DNA of 64,000 nt from Rhodococcus erythropolis NBRC 15567 (GCF_001552595.1 NZ_BCRM01000005.1:360935-424934); one strand, 5' to 3'; counted from the first letter of the stretch, positions 44,164 to 54,509 are shown. Notes: a model not told the origin generated them from the sequence alone. Numbers and translations: made by a program.

Positions 44164-44190
44164 CCGGGGTGAACGAATATTTCACCCCGG
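44164..44190 (-). terminator. Hairpin between tatA and tatC
   Basis: CCGGGGTGAA pairs with TTCACCCCGG (10 bp, 7-nt loop). It lies inside the tat operon without a T-run, so it may attenuate or protect the tatA message rather than end transcription. Confidence 0.5.
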
Positions 44191-44207
44191 CTAGAACGCA
44201 GTGTGTA

Positions 44208-44483
44208 CTAGAGCGGCTTGACTTCGGTCGGCTGCGCAACAGGTGCTGCTGCACCGTTTGCGACCACCGCGGTGTTGGCCGTCGGCAACTGTGCCGGAGC
44301 AGGCTGTGCGACCGGCGCGCTTGCGGGCGCCGCATCGTCGTTCTGCATTTCCTTGACTTCGCTCTTGAAGATGCGGAGTGAACGACCCAGACCGCGTGCT
44401 GCATCGGGAAGCTTCTTCGACCCGAACAGAATTACGACGACAACAGCGACAATCAGCCAATGCATCGGCTGCATTGCACCCAT
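44208..44483 (-). CDS. tatA: Sec-independent translocase subunit TatA
   Basis: The protein has 91 residues. One N-terminal membrane helix ([12 protein letters not shown]) is followed by the conserved [17 protein letters not shown] hinge and amphipathic helix. An alanine/proline-rich tail completes it. GGGAGG lies 5 nt before the ATG. TatA oligomers form the pore recruited by TatC. TatB is encoded elsewhere, as usual in actinobacteria. Equivalent of Rv2094c. Confidence 0.95.
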   Translation of the reverse strand: MGAMQPMHWLIVAVVVVILFGSKKLPDAARGLGRSLRIFKSEVKEMQNDDAAPASAPVAQPAPAQLPTANTAVVANGAAAPVAQPTEVKPL

Positions 44484-44617
44484 AACGACCTCCCATGATC
44501 AGATTCCTCGATGCTACCGGACACAACCGGCGCTCGGAGGTGTCAAAGCACTTACTTCAGCTACCTTTTACCTGTTTGTTTCCTGCGAACCCACTGAACG
44601 CGGAGTTTCCCCAACTT

Positions 44618-45595
44618 TTACGAACCGATTACGTCGTAGGCGTCGAGTGCCGCAACGGCCCGATCATGGACTTCGGAGACCAGTTCCGGCGGATGAAGGA
44701 CCCGAACTCCCTCACCGAATCCCAACACCAGCCTTGCCATCCATTCGAGTGTTCCGAAACTCATCGTCGCCTCGACCGACCCGTCACCGTTCACGTGCTC
44801 GACGTCCATCGGGTAGTAGTCGAGCATCCACACCCACTCTTTGGTGATGAACAACCGTGCTTCCGGAAGGGAACCGTCGCCGCTGAACAACTCGAGATTC
44901 GAATCCTCCTCGAGGGCCTGCGGCGGCGGGTCGGCCGGCTCGTCGAGTTGGACGGCGGCATCGATCCGATCGAATCGGAACAACCGCACACCCTCGGCCT
45001 GACGGCACCAGGCCTGGAGGTAGCTGTAGTTGTCGACCAACACGATACGAACGGGATCGACGATGCGCTCGGAGACCGCGTCACGCGAGGCCGAGTAATA
45101 CGTCAATCGCAGGGCGGTCTTGTCTGCGAGCGCGGCTCTGACCGTCGCGGCGATCGGGTCTTCGGCGATGTCCGGCGCCGGCGATGTATCCCGGTCCTGA
45201 CCGATAGCTCGTGCCGCGGCCGAGCCTGCTGCGTCCTCGATCTTCGCGATAGCGCGCTGGGCCGACGACGGATCGACCATGCCCGGCATTTCCACCAACG
45301 ACCGAAGGGCGATCAGCAATGCCGTCGCTTCGGTAGAGGTGAGGCGCAGCGGGCGATCGATCCCGGCCGAGAACGTGACCTCGATACTTTCCTCGGAGAA
45401 GGACAGGTCGATGAGATCGCCGGGACCGTACCCGGGCAGTCCGCACACCCACAGCTGATTCAGATCGGTCATCAGTTGAGTCGTGCTGACGCCGAGTTCC
45501 TCGGCCGCCTCGGCGGGACTGATGCCCGGATTCGCGATGAAGTACGGCACGAGGTTGAGCAGCCGCGCCAACCGCGATGACAGTCGATTGCTCAT
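44618..45595 (-). CDS. pafC: WYL-domain transcription regulator PafC
   Basis: The protein has 325 residues. A winged helix-turn-helix (RLARLLNLVPYFIANPGI, then SPAEAAEELGVSTTQLMTDL) is followed by a WYL domain (about 140-230, with ALRLTYYSASRDAVSERIV) and a C-terminal extension. PafB and PafC form a heterodimer that activates the LexA-independent DNA-damage response in mycobacteria. ATG 45595 overlaps the pafB stop by one base. Equivalent of Rv2095c. Confidence 0.93.
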   Translation of the reverse strand: MSNRLSSRLARLLNLVPYFIANPGISPAEAAEELGVSTTQLMTDLNQLWVCGLPGYGPGDLIDLSFSEESIEVTFSAGIDRPLRLTSTEATALLIALRSLVEMPGMVDPSSAQRAIAKIEDAAGSAAARAIGQDRDTSPAPDIAEDPIAATVRAALADKTALRLTYYSASRDAVSERIVDPVRIVLVDNYSYLQAWCRQAEGVRLFRFDRIDAAVQLDEPADPPPQALEEDSNLELFSGDGSLPEARLFITKEWVWMLDYYPMDVEHVNGDGSVEATMSFGTLEWMARLVLGFGEGVRVLHPPELVSEVHDRAVAALDAYDVIGS

Positions 45596-46608
45596 CAGTT
45601 GTCCCCCTGTCCGTCATTGCTGGTGGCCAGGCTCGCCGCGGCGGCGCGAAGCTTCGCGACGACCTCAGCACGCAAATCCGGTGGGTCCAACACCAGTGCA
45701 TCCAAACCGTGACCGGCGATCAACCGAGCGGTCCATTCCCAGGATCGGACGGGAATGGCCAGCACGCTGCCATCACGATCGGTCAGCCGCCGATCGGACG
45801 ACGACGTCGCAAGCCGCCGAAGCTCATGTGCGCGGCCGTCGGCGACCCAGACCGTGGCGGTTCCGGTGACGACTCCCGATCCGGTCACGCGGTCGACGAC
45901 CTCGCGAAGATCAACACCTTCGGGTTTGTGAACCGAACCGGCCGGGCCGAACTCCCTGACATCGTCACCGATCCGGGAGAGCCGGAAGGTCCTCACCGCA
46001 TCACGGTCGACGTCGTGCCCGACCAGATACCACTTGCCGTTGTGCGTGACTACGCCCCACGGCTCGACGGTGCGCTCGGTGAACGGTTCGTTCAACGCGC
46101 CGCGGTGCTGAAAATGAACTGCTCGTCCGGCGTCGACGGCTGCAAGCAGCTTGCCGAGCGCGGGCTCCGAACCGCGGGTGCGCGCGGGAATCGCCGTGAC
46201 CGGCGCGGCACTGACTTCTGAGTCGACCTGGACGCCGGCCGCTCGGAGTTTGAGTAGTGCACTCTGGGCTGCCGAAATCAGTTCCGGCGACTCCCACAAC
46301 TGCACGGCGACAGCAACCGCAGCAGATTCCTCGCTGGTGAGGTCCACGTCCGGAAGCTCATAAGCGTTGCGATTGATCCGATAACCCTCGACCGTCGAGA
46401 ACCGTCCTGCCAGACCGGTTTCCAACGGGACACCCAGGTCACGAAGTTCGTTCTTGTCGCGTTCGAACATGCGACTGAACGCTTCGTAGTTCGCGGAATC
46501 GTTGTACCCGGCCACACTGTCGCGGATTTTCTCCGCCGTGAGGAACTGTCTGGTGGACAGCAATGCGATCACCAGGTTCATCAACCGCTCGATTTTTGAT
46601 GTCGCCAC
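45595..46608 (-). CDS. pafB: WYL-domain transcription regulator PafB
   Basis: The protein has 337 residues from GTG 46608. The N-terminal helix-turn-helix reads ERLMNLVIALLSTRQFLTAE. The WYL domain follows (about 145-235), with AVHFQHRGALNEPFTERTVE and NGKWYLVGHDVDRD. It is the partner of PafC. A TAGGAT box 6 nt before the GTG and a hairpin after pafA indicate that pafBC has its own promoter. Equivalent of Rv2096c. Confidence 0.94.
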   Translation of the reverse strand: MATSKIERLMNLVIALLSTRQFLTAEKIRDSVAGYNDSANYEAFSRMFERDKNELRDLGVPLETGLAGRFSTVEGYRINRNAYELPDVDLTSEESAAVAVAVQLWESPELISAAQSALLKLRAAGVQVDSEVSAAPVTAIPARTRGSEPALGKLLAAVDAGRAVHFQHRGALNEPFTERTVEPWGVVTHNGKWYLVGHDVDRDAVRTFRLSRIGDDVREFGPAGSVHKPEGVDLREVVDRVTGSGVVTGTATVWVADGRAHELRRLATSSSDRRLTDRDGSVLAIPVRSWEWTARLIAGHGLDALVLDPPDLRAEVVAKLRAAAASLATSNDGQGDN

Positions 46609-46614
46609 GCCGAA

Positions 46615-46620
46615 ATCCTA
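46615..46620 (-). promoter_or_regulatory. -10 box of pafB
   Basis: TAGGAT lies exactly 6 nt before GTG 46608, a leaderless arrangement. Confidence 0.6.
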
Positions 46621-46642
46621 GTGGCTATCCGATAACCGAACG

Positions 46643-46670
46643 CGCGCCGGACACTTTCGTGCCCGGCGCG
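46643..46670 (-). terminator. Hairpin between pafA and pafB
   Basis: CGCGCCGG pairs with CCGGCGCG (8 bp, 12-nt loop), 49 nt past the pafA stop and upstream of the pafB promoter. Confidence 0.55.
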
Positions 46671-46718
46671 TCGCCGCAAAACAGACCTGCCGTGTTGTAA
46701 ATCGTGAAAATGGGTGAC

Positions 46719-48077
46719 CTACATCGAAGCGATCAAACGCTCGACACGCTCGTCGACGGAACGGAACGGATCCTTGCACAGCACCGTTCTCTGCGCCTGG
46801 TCGTTGAGCTTGAGGTGAACCCAGTCGACCGTGAAGTCCCTGCCTGCGGCCTGGGCTGCAGTGATGAAGTCGCCTCGCAATTTGGCACGCGTGGTCTGCG
46901 GCGGATTCTCGACGGCATCGTCGATCGTCTCGTCCTCGGTGACCCGCTTGACCAAGCCCTTGCGCTGCAGCACGTCGAAGACACCCCGGCCGCGTTTGAT
47001 GTCGTGGTACGCCAAGTCGAGCTGCGCGATCTTGGGATCGGACAGGTCGAAACCGTGACGGTCCTGATAACGCTGGAACAGCTTGCGCTTGATGACCCAG
47101 TCGATCTCCGTGTCGACCTTCGCAAAATCCTGAGCTTCGACGGCATCGAGGGTGCGACCCCACAGGTCGACTACCTGCTCGACCTGCGGGTCCGGTTCGC
47201 GGTTACGCAGGTGTTCGACTGCCTTGGCGTGGTATTCGCGTTGAATATCGAGGGCACTGGCCTGACGACCACCAGCTAGACGGACAGGCTTTTTACCCGT
47301 CACGTCGTGGCTGACCTCGCGGATGGCACGAATCGGGTTGTCCAAAGCGAAATCGCGGAACGAAACCCCGGCTTCGATCATCTCGAGCACGAGTGCTGCA
47401 GAACCGACCTTGAGCATCGTCGTTGTTTCGGCCATGTTCGAATCGCCGACGATCACGTGCAGTCGGCGGTACTTCTCGGCGTCGGCATGCGGTTCGTCGC
47501 GGGTGTTGATGATCGGGCGCGAGCGAGTGGTCGCCGACGAGACACCTTCCCAGATGTGTTCCGCGCGCTGCGAGAGGCAGAACGTCGCGGCCTTGGGTGT
47601 CTGCAGCACCTTGCCGGCGCCGCAGATCAACTGGCGCGTGACGAGGAACGGCAACAAGACATCCGAAATGCGGGAGAACTCACCGGCGCGCGCGACGAGA
47701 AAGTTCTCGTGGCATCCGTACGAGTTTCCGGCCGAGTCGGTGTTGTTCTTGAAGAGGTAGATGTCGCCACCGATCCCCTCCTCGGCGAGTCTCGCCTCGG
47801 CGTCGATCAGCAGTTCTTCGAGCACTCGCTCACCGGCACGGTCGTGATTGACCAACTGGATGAGGCTGTCGCACTCGGCGGTCGCGTACTCCGGGTGCGA
47901 ACCCACATCCAGGTACAAGCGGGCTCCGTTACGGAGGAAGACATTGGAGCTGCGACCCCACGACACGACACGACGGAAGAGGTAACGAGCAACCTCGTCG
48001 GGGCTCAGTCGCCTGTGCCCGTGAAAGGTGCAGGTAACGCCGAATTCCGTCTCGATACCCATGATTCGTCTCTGCAC
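46719..48077 (-). CDS. pafA: Pup-protein ligase PafA
   Basis: The protein has 452 residues, the normal PafA length. GTG 48077 is supported by a TAGTGT box 6 nt upstream. It belongs to the glutamine synthetase/gamma-glutamyl-cysteine ligase superfamily. [12 protein letters not shown] at the N-terminus carries the metal-binding glutamates, with [11 protein letters not shown] and [18 protein letters not shown] further on. PafA uses ATP to join the C-terminal glutamate of Pup to lysines of target proteins. Equivalent of Rv2097c. Confidence 0.97.
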   Translation of the reverse strand: MQRRIMGIETEFGVTCTFHGHRRLSPDEVARYLFRRVVSWGRSSNVFLRNGARLYLDVGSHPEYATAECDSLIQLVNHDRAGERVLEELLIDAEARLAEEGIGGDIYLFKNNTDSAGNSYGCHENFLVARAGEFSRISDVLLPFLVTRQLICGAGKVLQTPKAATFCLSQRAEHIWEGVSSATTRSRPIINTRDEPHADAEKYRRLHVIVGDSNMAETTTMLKVGSAALVLEMIEAGVSFRDFALDNPIRAIREVSHDVTGKKPVRLAGGRQASALDIQREYHAKAVEHLRNREPDPQVEQVVDLWGRTLDAVEAQDFAKVDTEIDWVIKRKLFQRYQDRHGFDLSDPKIAQLDLAYHDIKRGRGVFDVLQRKGLVKRVTEDETIDDAVENPPQTTRAKLRGDFITAAQAAGRDFTVDWVHLKLNDQAQRTVLCKDPFRSVDERVERLIASM

Positions 48078-48083
48078 ACTTCG

Positions 48084-48089
48084 ACACTA
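48084..48089 (-). promoter_or_regulatory. -10 box of pafA
   Basis: TAGTGT lies exactly 6 nt before GTG 48077. Confidence 0.55.
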
Positions 48090-48164
48090 CAACCAGAATG
48101 CGAGGTTCACCCGTGTACTTCGATCGCGTCGTAAGTCACGACTCGACAACGTCGGGCGGCGGCA

Positions 48165-48170
48165 TAGTGT
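48165..48170 (+). promoter_or_regulatory. -10 box of the PAP2-DAGK gene
   Basis: TAGTGT lies exactly 6 nt before GTG 48177. The divergent pafA gene has the same hexamer and spacing. Confidence 0.6.
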
Positions 48171-48176
48171 GACGGT

Positions 48177-49640
48177 GTGAGCCTTATTCGCCGAAAAGTT
48201 GTCCGAAGCGACGTCAAAGTCATGGAAAGCACTGGAGCACTGCGCCCTTCCGTGCTCGACCCGACCATGCGGTTTCTCTCCAGAGCTGCCGATCACGGCG
48301 TTTTGTGGATGGTTGTCGCAGCCTTGCTCGCGATGATCGGTGGCCGCCCCAGGAGGGCAGCGGCACGTGGGATGCTCGCGCTGGCAGGTTCGAGCGCGCT
48401 GGCCAACGGCATACTCAAGCCCCTCTTCCCCCGCCGGCGCCCACCGGCGCGTGTCTGGCTGAGCCCGAAGCGAGGCGTCGACATTCCGACGTCGTCCTCG
48501 TTCCCCTCCGGGCATTCGTCTTCGGCCGCGGCATTCACCGCGGCAGTGGCCATGGAGTCCCCGGCGGCGGGCGCCGCACTCGCACCACTGGCCGCAGCAG
48601 TGGCGTACTCACGCGTTCACAACGGAGTGCACTGGCCGTCCGACGTCTTCGCAGGCCTCGCGGTCGGCGGCGCAATCGCTGCCGGCACGCGTCGTTGGTG
48701 GGCGGTGCGAGACGAAGAACCCGCCGAACTCGGACCCGAGTGTGTGGTTCCCGCGCTCGCGCGCGGAGAAGGCTTGTTGGTCTTCACCAATCCTGGTTCA
48801 GGCTCCGAGGACGACGGGATCGTGGAATCGATTCGAGAATTGCTACCGGAGGCCATCGTCTACGAGTTCGACGCGGACATCGACTTCGACATGCAGATCG
48901 ATGCCAAGATCCCCGAACTCTCGCCGAAAGCGTTAGGAGTATGCGGCGGCGACGGAACAGTGGTCACGGTCGCGACCGCGGCGACAAAGCACGAGCTACC
49001 ACTTGCGGTCTTTCCCGGCGGAACGTTGAACCATTTCGCCCGCGACGTCGGGGCGGTGAATGTCGAGGAGACCGCACAGGCAGTCGAGTCCGGTCAGGCG
49101 GCATTTGTCGACCACGCGGTGGTGCGCACGGATTCCGGAGTGACTGCACGGTTTCTCAACACAGCCAGCCTGGGAGGATACCCGGACGCTGTGCGTCTGA
49201 GGGAAAAGTGGGAACCGCGTTTCGGTAAGTGGCCGGCCGCTGGTGCTGCAATGATCCGGGTTCTCGCAGCGGCAGAGCCGATGACTGTCACCATCGACGG
49301 GAAGCGGACCACCATCTGGATGCTGTTCGTCGGAAACGGGCGATACTCCCCCGCTGATCAGGTGCCGATGTCGCGTCCGGAGATGAACCGTGGACTGCTG
49401 GACGTCCGCTACTTGCGCGCGGACAAGAAGTTCTCGCGTTCACGCCTGCTGTTTGCTGCTGCCACAGGAACATTGGGCAGCTCGCGGGTCTACGTTCGCG
49501 AACTCGTGTCCTCGATGTCGGTTCGAGTGGCCGATTCACCGGTCGCCATCGCCACCGACGGTGAAGTGGTGGCAGACGCGCGCCGGTTCGATTTCGACAC
49601 CGAACCGGGCGCGGTGGCCGTCTACAGAATCACTCAGTAA
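48177..49640 (+). CDS. PAP2 phosphatase-diacylglycerol kinase fusion protein
   Basis: The protein has 487 residues from GTG 48177. Residues 1-185 form a PAP2 acid phosphatase domain with hydrophobic helices, motif 1 in KPLFPRRRPP, PSGHSS and SRVHNGVHWPSDV. Residues 200-487 form a lipid kinase domain (DAGK_cat) with FTNPGSGSEDD, the nucleotide loop GGDGTVVTVA and FPGGTLNHFARD. Such fusions probably act on membrane lipids, turning over phosphatidate or polyprenyl phosphates; the exact substrate is unknown. It is inserted between pafA and the proteasome genes. Confidence 0.9.
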   Translation: MSLIRRKVVRSDVKVMESTGALRPSVLDPTMRFLSRAADHGVLWMVVAALLAMIGGRPRRAAARGMLALAGSSALANGILKPLFPRRRPPARVWLSPKRGVDIPTSSSFPSGHSSSAAAFTAAVAMESPAAGAALAPLAAAVAYSRVHNGVHWPSDVFAGLAVGGAIAAGTRRWWAVRDEEPAELGPECVVPALARGEGLLVFTNPGSGSEDDGIVESIRELLPEAIVYEFDADIDFDMQIDAKIPELSPKALGVCGGDGTVVTVATAATKHELPLAVFPGGTLNHFARDVGAVNVEETAQAVESGQAAFVDHAVVRTDSGVTARFLNTASLGGYPDAVRLREKWEPRFGKWPAAGAAMIRVLAAAEPMTVTIDGKRTTIWMLFVGNGRYSPADQVPMSRPEMNRGLLDVRYLRADKKFSRSRLLFAAATGTLGSSRVYVRELVSSMSVRVADSPVAIATDGEVVADARRFDFDTEPGAVAVYRITQ

Positions 49641-49677
49641 CTCCAGACCTGCAGTAACTCCCAGACCGACGCAGCAA

Positions 49678-50445
49678 CTACGAGGGTGCGTCGCCGTTTG
49701 CCGGCGGCGCGTCCTCAGTTGCTGCCGGAGTTGGAAGCATCTCTTCCAATGCCGAACCAGCGATTCTTTTGAACGCACGGCGTGGACGGTTGCTGTCGAG
49801 AACGGCAACCTCGAGTGCACTCACATCGAGTGTTCGCGGTTCCGCCTCAGTAGTTCCGGCCGGCGCCGGACCGCCCTTTTGAAGCGCCCCAACCGCGAGC
49901 CGCACCGCGGATTCGAGGTCGAGGTCTCGCTGGTAGGACTCGCGCATCGCCGTCACGATCGGTTCGGTTGTACCGCCCATGACCACGAATTCCTGCTCGT
50001 CCGCGATGGAACCGTCGTACGTGATCCGGTAGAGCTGAGCCGGCGTACTACTCCCGAAACGGCCGATCTCGGCAACGCAGATCTCGACCTCGTACGGCTT
50101 GGGCTGCTCGGTGAAGATCGTTCCCAAGGTCTGTGCGTACGCATTGGCGAGGGAACGCCCCGTGACGTCCCGACGGTCGTACGAGTACCCACGCATGTCG
50201 GCGTGGACGATGCCCGCGCGGCGCAGATTCTCGAACTCGTTGTACTTGCCCACTGCCGCAAATCCGAGACGGTCGTACAGTTCACTGACCTTGTGCAGCG
50301 CCCTCGACGGGTTCTCGGCGACAAAGAGCACTCCGTCGCGGTAGGTGAGAACGACGACGCTGCGTCCGCGGGCAATTCCCTTGCGCGCCAATTCCGAACG
50401 ATCGCGCATGATCTGTTCGGCTGATGCGTAGTACGGCATCGTCAT
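49678..50445 (-). CDS. prcA: 20S proteasome alpha subunit PrcA
   Basis: The protein has 255 residues. The N-terminal gate segment [20 protein letters not shown] leads into the alpha-type fold ([20 protein letters not shown]). The C-terminal 40 residues are variable and acidic. Alpha rings close the chamber and receive Mpa. ATG 50445 overlaps the prcB stop by 4 nt. Rhodococcus erythropolis is known to have two alpha and two beta proteasome subunits; this is one pair. Equivalent of Rv2109c. Confidence 0.96.
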   Translation of the reverse strand: MTMPYYASAEQIMRDRSELARKGIARGRSVVVLTYRDGVLFVAENPSRALHKVSELYDRLGFAAVGKYNEFENLRRAGIVHADMRGYSYDRRDVTGRSLANAYAQTLGTIFTEQPKPYEVEICVAEIGRFGSSTPAQLYRITYDGSIADEQEFVVMGGTTEPIVTAMRESYQRDLDLESAVRLAVGALQKGGPAPAGTTEAEPRTLDVSALEVAVLDSNRPRRAFKRIAGSALEEMLPTPAATEDAPPANGDAPS

Positions 50446-51320
50446 AGCGCAGACTCCCCTTCCGGACTCGCTGTCGCAGTACGAGCCGCGACGATCTCCC
50501 GTGCGATCTCGGCAGCCTTGGCCGTCGACAACTCCACGGCACCGGCCGAGGTGATGGTGACCGCTGTCGGATAGATCCCGCGTGTCAGATCAGGACCACC
50601 GGTAGCCGAATCGTCATCTGCCGCGTCGTACAGCGCCTCGACTGCGAACCGAAGCGCGGTGTCCTCGTCGATTCCCGGGGAATACAGCTTCTTGAGCGCC
50701 GATTTCGCGAACAGGGAACCGGATCCGACTGCGTGATAGCCCGCGCGCTCCTCGTATCGCCCACCGACGACGTCGTAGGAGACGATGCGACCTGCCCTCG
50801 ACGGATCGACCGCGTCCAGGTCGTAACCCACGAGCAATGGCACGACCGCCAAACCTTGCATCGCTGCTCCGAGATTTCCTCGAACCATCGACGAAAGTCG
50901 ATTGGCCTTGCCGTCGAACGTGAGTGGGACGCCTTCGATCTTCTCGTAATGTTCGAGCTCGACCGCGAAGAGCCGGACCAGTTCGATTGCGATCCCGGCC
51001 GTACCGGCGATACCCGCAGCCGAGTAGTCGTCCGTGACGTACACCTTCTGCACGTCACGGCTGGCGATGAGGTTGCCCATCGTCGCTCGGCGATCACCCG
51101 CGAGCAGAACTCCACCCGCATAGCTGATCGCGACGATGGTGGTGCCGTGCGGAGCTACGTCTCCCCCGCCCATGACAACACCTCCTGTGTCGGCGAAGCG
51201 GTTCTGCGGAAGATGCTCCGGTGCATGCACCCGAAGGTATTCCGAGAATGACGACAGATTCGAGCCGAAGCTCAACCGTGTGTCCCCGTCGGTGATCCGG
51301 GGCGCGCGATCCACCGTCAC
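50442..51320 (-). CDS. prcB: 20S proteasome beta subunit PrcB
   Basis: The protein has 292 residues from GTG 51320, including a 59-residue propeptide that is removed between G59 and T60 ([15 protein letters not shown]). T60 becomes the catalytic N-terminal threonine. DRRAT and the lysine-containing SRDVQKVYV follow. A helical C-terminal tail ends it. The beta rings cut substrates delivered by Mpa. It overlaps pup by 4 nt upstream and prcA by 4 nt downstream. Equivalent of Rv2110c. Confidence 0.97.
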   Translation of the reverse strand: MTVDRAPRITDGDTRLSFGSNLSSFSEYLRVHAPEHLPQNRFADTGGVVMGGGDVAPHGTTIVAISYAGGVLLAGDRRATMGNLIASRDVQKVYVTDDYSAAGIAGTAGIAIELVRLFAVELEHYEKIEGVPLTFDGKANRLSSMVRGNLGAAMQGLAVVPLLVGYDLDAVDPSRAGRIVSYDVVGGRYEERAGYHAVGSGSLFAKSALKKLYSPGIDEDTALRFAVEALYDAADDDSATGGPDLTRGIYPTAVTITSAGAVELSTAKAAEIAREIVAARTATASPEGESAL

Positions 51321-51511
51321 TGGCCGCCCTTCTGGACATAGGCACGGACGAAGTCCTCGGCGTTCTCTTCCAACACGTCGTCGATCTCGTCGAGCAGGTC
51401 GTCGGTTTCTGCAGCGAGCTTCTCACGACGTTCCTGGCCGGCACTGCCGTCGCCACCAGTGGTTTCGTCGTCTTCGCCGCCACCGGCACGCTGCGTCTGT
51501 TCTTGAGCCAT
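51317..51511 (-). CDS. pup: Prokaryotic ubiquitin-like protein Pup
   Basis: The protein has 64 residues. It is acidic and disordered at the start ([11 protein letters not shown]), with the Mpa-binding helical part (about 21-51) and the C-terminal GGQ. The final Q must be deamidated to E by Dop before ligation by PafA. AAGGAGG lies 9 nt before ATG 51511. It forms an operon with prcB and prcA. Equivalent of Rv2111c. Confidence 0.98.
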   Translation of the reverse strand: MAQEQTQRAGGGEDDETTGGDGSAGQERREKLAAETDDLLDEIDDVLEENAEDFVRAYVQKGGQ

Positions 51512-51658
51512 CGCCGTCGACCTCCTTGTGTGAAGGGAGCTCTCGCGAGCATCCTGTTCGGCCCAGCAGAGTCGGTAACTGATCCCGCTCGGACCTTCAC
51601 CCTACCGAGCGGCACCGTCAGGTGTGGAGAGACGCGACGGCGAGCCGCATCGGCTGTT

Positions 51659-53158
51659 TCAGTGAGTGAGCTGATCAACCAGTTCCGCGGCGCTGTCAAC
51701 GGAGTCGAGCAACGCTCCGACGTGCGCTTTGGTACCTCGAAGCGGCTCGAGGGTGGGGATGCGGATCAACGACTCGCCGCCGAGATCGAAGATGACCGAA
51801 TCCCAGCTCGCGGCCGCGATATCGGCACCGAATCGGCGTAAGCACTCGCCACGGAAGTATGCGCGAGTGTCGGTGGGAGGGTTCGTGACCGCGTCGAGAA
51901 CCTGCTGTTCGGTGACAAGCCGCTCCATGGAGCCGCGAGCAACCAGACGGTTGTAGAGGCCCTTGTCGAGTCGCACGTCGGAGTACTGCAGATCCACCAG
52001 ATGCAATCGCGGAGCCGACCACGCGAGTCCCTCACGATTGCGGAAACCTTCGAGCAGACGCAGTTTGGCCGGCCAGTCGAGGATGTTCGCGCACTCCATG
52101 GGATCGCGCTCGAGGAGATCGAGAACCATCGCCCACTTGGCGACGATATCGTCCGCTCGCGGATCACGATCCGCCTCGCGATCGAGGAACTTCGAGACAC
52201 GTTCGAGGTAAATACGTTGCAGCGCAAGCCCCGTCAGTTCACGACCGTCGGCCAGCGCAACGGTCTTGCGAAGAGTGGGGTCGTGGCTGATGTGGTGGAC
52301 GGCGGTGACCGGACGTGCCAGTTGCAGATCGGTGAGGTCGACGCCCGCCTCGATCAGGTCGAGTACCAGCGCGGTTGTTCCCACCTTGAGGTAGGTCGAC
52401 ATCTCCGCGAGGTTCGCGTCACCGATGATGACGTGCAGCCGGCGGTACTTGTCCGCATCCGCGTGCGGTTCGTCGCGGGTGTTGATGATTCCGCGCTTGA
52501 GCGTGGTCTCGAGGCCTACTTCGACCTCGATGTAGTCGGATCGCTGCGAAAGCTGGAATCCGGCCTCGTCGCCGGACTGACCGAGACCCACACGACCGGA
52601 ACCGCAGATCACCTGCCTGGACGCGAAGAACGGCGTCAAGCCGGTCACGATCGAGGCGAACGGGGTGTCACGCGAGCAGAGATAGTTCTCGTGCGTGCCG
52701 TACGACGCACCCTTGCCGTCGACGTTGTTTTTGTACAACTGCAACCGTGGGGCACCCGGCACGCTGGAGGCATGCCGCGCAGCTGCCTCCATCACTCGTT
52801 CGCCGGCCTTGTCCCAGATCACGGCATCGAGCGGGTCGGCGACCTCGGGGGCCGAATACTCAGGATGGGCGTGGTCGACGTACAACCGTGCCCCGTTGGT
52901 GAGAATCATGTTCGCGGCGCCGATCTCGTCAGCGTCGATGACCGGTGCGGGCCCGCTCATTCGCCCCAGATCGAAGCCTCGGGCATCTCGCAGCGGAGAT
53001 TCGACCTCGTAATCCCAGCGTGTGCGCTTGGCCCGTGGCACGCCCGCTGCGGCGGCGTAGGCAAGCACCGCCTGGGTTGAAGTGAGAATCGGATTCGCCG
53101 ACGGCTCACTGGGTGAAGATATTCCGTATTCGACCTCGACACCGATGATCCGCTGCAT
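51659..53158 (-). CDS. dop: Pup deamidase/depupylase Dop
   Basis: The protein has 499 residues from ATG 53158; the open frame upstream is antisense to the Nudix gene. It is a PafA paralogue: [13 protein letters not shown] carries the catalytic acidic residues, with [12 protein letters not shown] and [20 protein letters not shown] further on. The Dop-specific loop lies around 45-75, near [17 protein letters not shown]. Dop deamidates Pup-Q and removes Pup from substrates. It lies 147 nt upstream of pup on the same strand. Equivalent of Rv2112c. Confidence 0.97.
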
Positions 53159-53216
53159 GACACAAGAGCCTATGTGATTGCGGCGCGGCACCCACAGGCG
53201 TGGCACAGTTGGAGGA

Positions 53217-53774
53217 ATGCACCAACCTCTCACCGCAGACCTGAATCCCGCGGACGAGGTAGTCGCCGTGTACGACCGGACGGGTAATCCGATCGGCCGA
53301 GCACCACGTTCCGTCGTCTACTCGGGTGGGCTCTGGCACGCGAGTGCGGGCGTCCTGGTTCGCACCGGGGACGGCTCCCGCATCTACGTCCATCGCCGAA
53401 CCGATACAAAAGCGGTGTTCGGGGGCTATCACGACTGTCTTGCCGGAGGTGTCGTTGATCCAGGTGAGACGCCGCAGGAAACCGCGATCCGTGAAGTCGG
53501 TGAAGAACTCGGAATCTTCGGAACTTCAGATCAGCCACTCCAACTGACGGAGATCGCTCGAATCTCCTGGGACGGCGAGTGGAACAACTCTCCGTTGCGC
53601 TGTCACCTGTTTGCGTTCGAACTCAGATACGACGGGCCGATGGCACATCAACCCAGCGAGATCGCCGAAGGTTGGTGGTGGACGCCGAAAGAACTCGGCG
53701 CCCACCTGCAGGACCCGTCGTGGCCGTTCGTTCCGGACTCACGCGCGCTGCTGGCCGACTATTGCTGGAGTTGA
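53217..53774 (+). CDS. Nudix hydrolase
   Basis: The protein has 185 residues from ATG 53217, directly after TTGGAGGA. The Nudix box is complete: G-x5-E-x7-REVGEELGI in [20 protein letters not shown]. The surrounding fold ([20 protein letters not shown]) resembles the IDI-like/YfcD branch, which acts on nucleoside or isoprenoid diphosphates. The substrate is not determined. It is divergent from dop with 58 nt between starts. A 16-bp unit containing its stop codon is tandemly repeated at the 3' end. Confidence 0.92.
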
Positions 53775-53811
53775 ACACCGCTGGAGTTGAACACCGCTGG
53801 GACTGAACACT
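53764..53811 (+). repeat. Three tandem 16-bp units at the end of the Nudix gene
   Basis: GCTGGAGTTGAACACC occurs at 53764-53779 and 53780-53795, with a diverged third copy GCTGGGACTGAACACT at 53796-53811. The first copy contains the TGA stop codon. Confidence 0.92.
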
Positions 53812-53825
53812 GGTGGGACCTGTGA

Positions 53826-54503
53826 TCAGCCGGGGGTGATCGCCGAGAGCCAAGCAGCAAACGCGCTGGGGTTGCGGGTCTGCGCGAGAACGCGTCCCGG
53901 GCCGGTGAAGTCGAAGACAAATCCTTCACCGGACTTCATCGACTGAATGGTGCGCCCCTGAACGGCGCGCCGCATGTTGAAGTTCATCCCGAGGTCGTAG
54001 GCGACCACGTGACCGGTATCGATCGTGACCGTCTCGCCTGGCTGCAAGTCGATGACGTCGATCGCGCCGTAGACGGCCAGCACTACTTCACCGTCGCCAC
54101 TTGCCCGCAAACCGAATCCACCCTCACCGCCGAAGAGGTTGGACATGCCTCCCCATTTGGACTCGAGGGTCACGCCGTAGGAGTTGGCCAACCAGGTTCC
54201 ACGGTTGAGGAAGAACGGGCGATCGGACGTGATGGTCAGTGGGATCAGATCGCCGGGAAGCACGCCGGTCACGTCGACCCAACCACCTTGCGGCGGAGCG
54301 GTATACGTCGTGACGAAAAACGACTCCCCACTGAGCATCGACCGCTTGAGTCCCTGCAGGACGCCGCCCTGCGCCTTCGCTTCGAGAACTACGCCGGCGG
54401 AATGCGCGAGCATTGCCCCGCTCTCCACGCGCAGCGGTTCGCCGGGCGCGAGGTAGCAGCGAGCGACAGTGGACGACGGATTGTGTCGAAGATGTATCTG
54501 CAC
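53826..54503 (-). CDS. AIM24/TIGR00266 family protein
   Basis: The protein has 225 residues from GTG 54503, with TAGAGT 6 nt upstream. The family beta-roll is seen in CYLAPGEPLRVESGAMLAHS, GGVLQGLKRSMLSGESFFVT and LQPGETVTIDTGHVVAYD. TIGR00266/AIM24 proteins are widespread and of unknown function; the mitochondrial member affects inner-membrane organisation. Here it sits between the Nudix gene and mpa, within the proteasome neighbourhood, but a functional link is not shown. Confidence 0.88.
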   Translation of the reverse strand: MQIHLRHNPSSTVARCYLAPGEPLRVESGAMLAHSAGVVLEAKAQGGVLQGLKRSMLSGESFFVTTYTAPPQGGWVDVTGVLPGDLIPLTITSDRPFFLNRGTWLANSYGVTLESKWGGMSNLFGGEGGFGLRASGDGEVVLAVYGAIDVIDLQPGETVTIDTGHVVAYDLGMNFNMRRAVQGRTIQSMKSGEGFVFDFTGPGRVLAQTRNPSAFAAWLSAITPG

Positions 54504-54509
54504 GGCGGG

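Noticed and set aside
52001..53080. 359-codon plus-strand frame
   Set aside because: It is antisense to dop, whose protein sequence is unmistakable.
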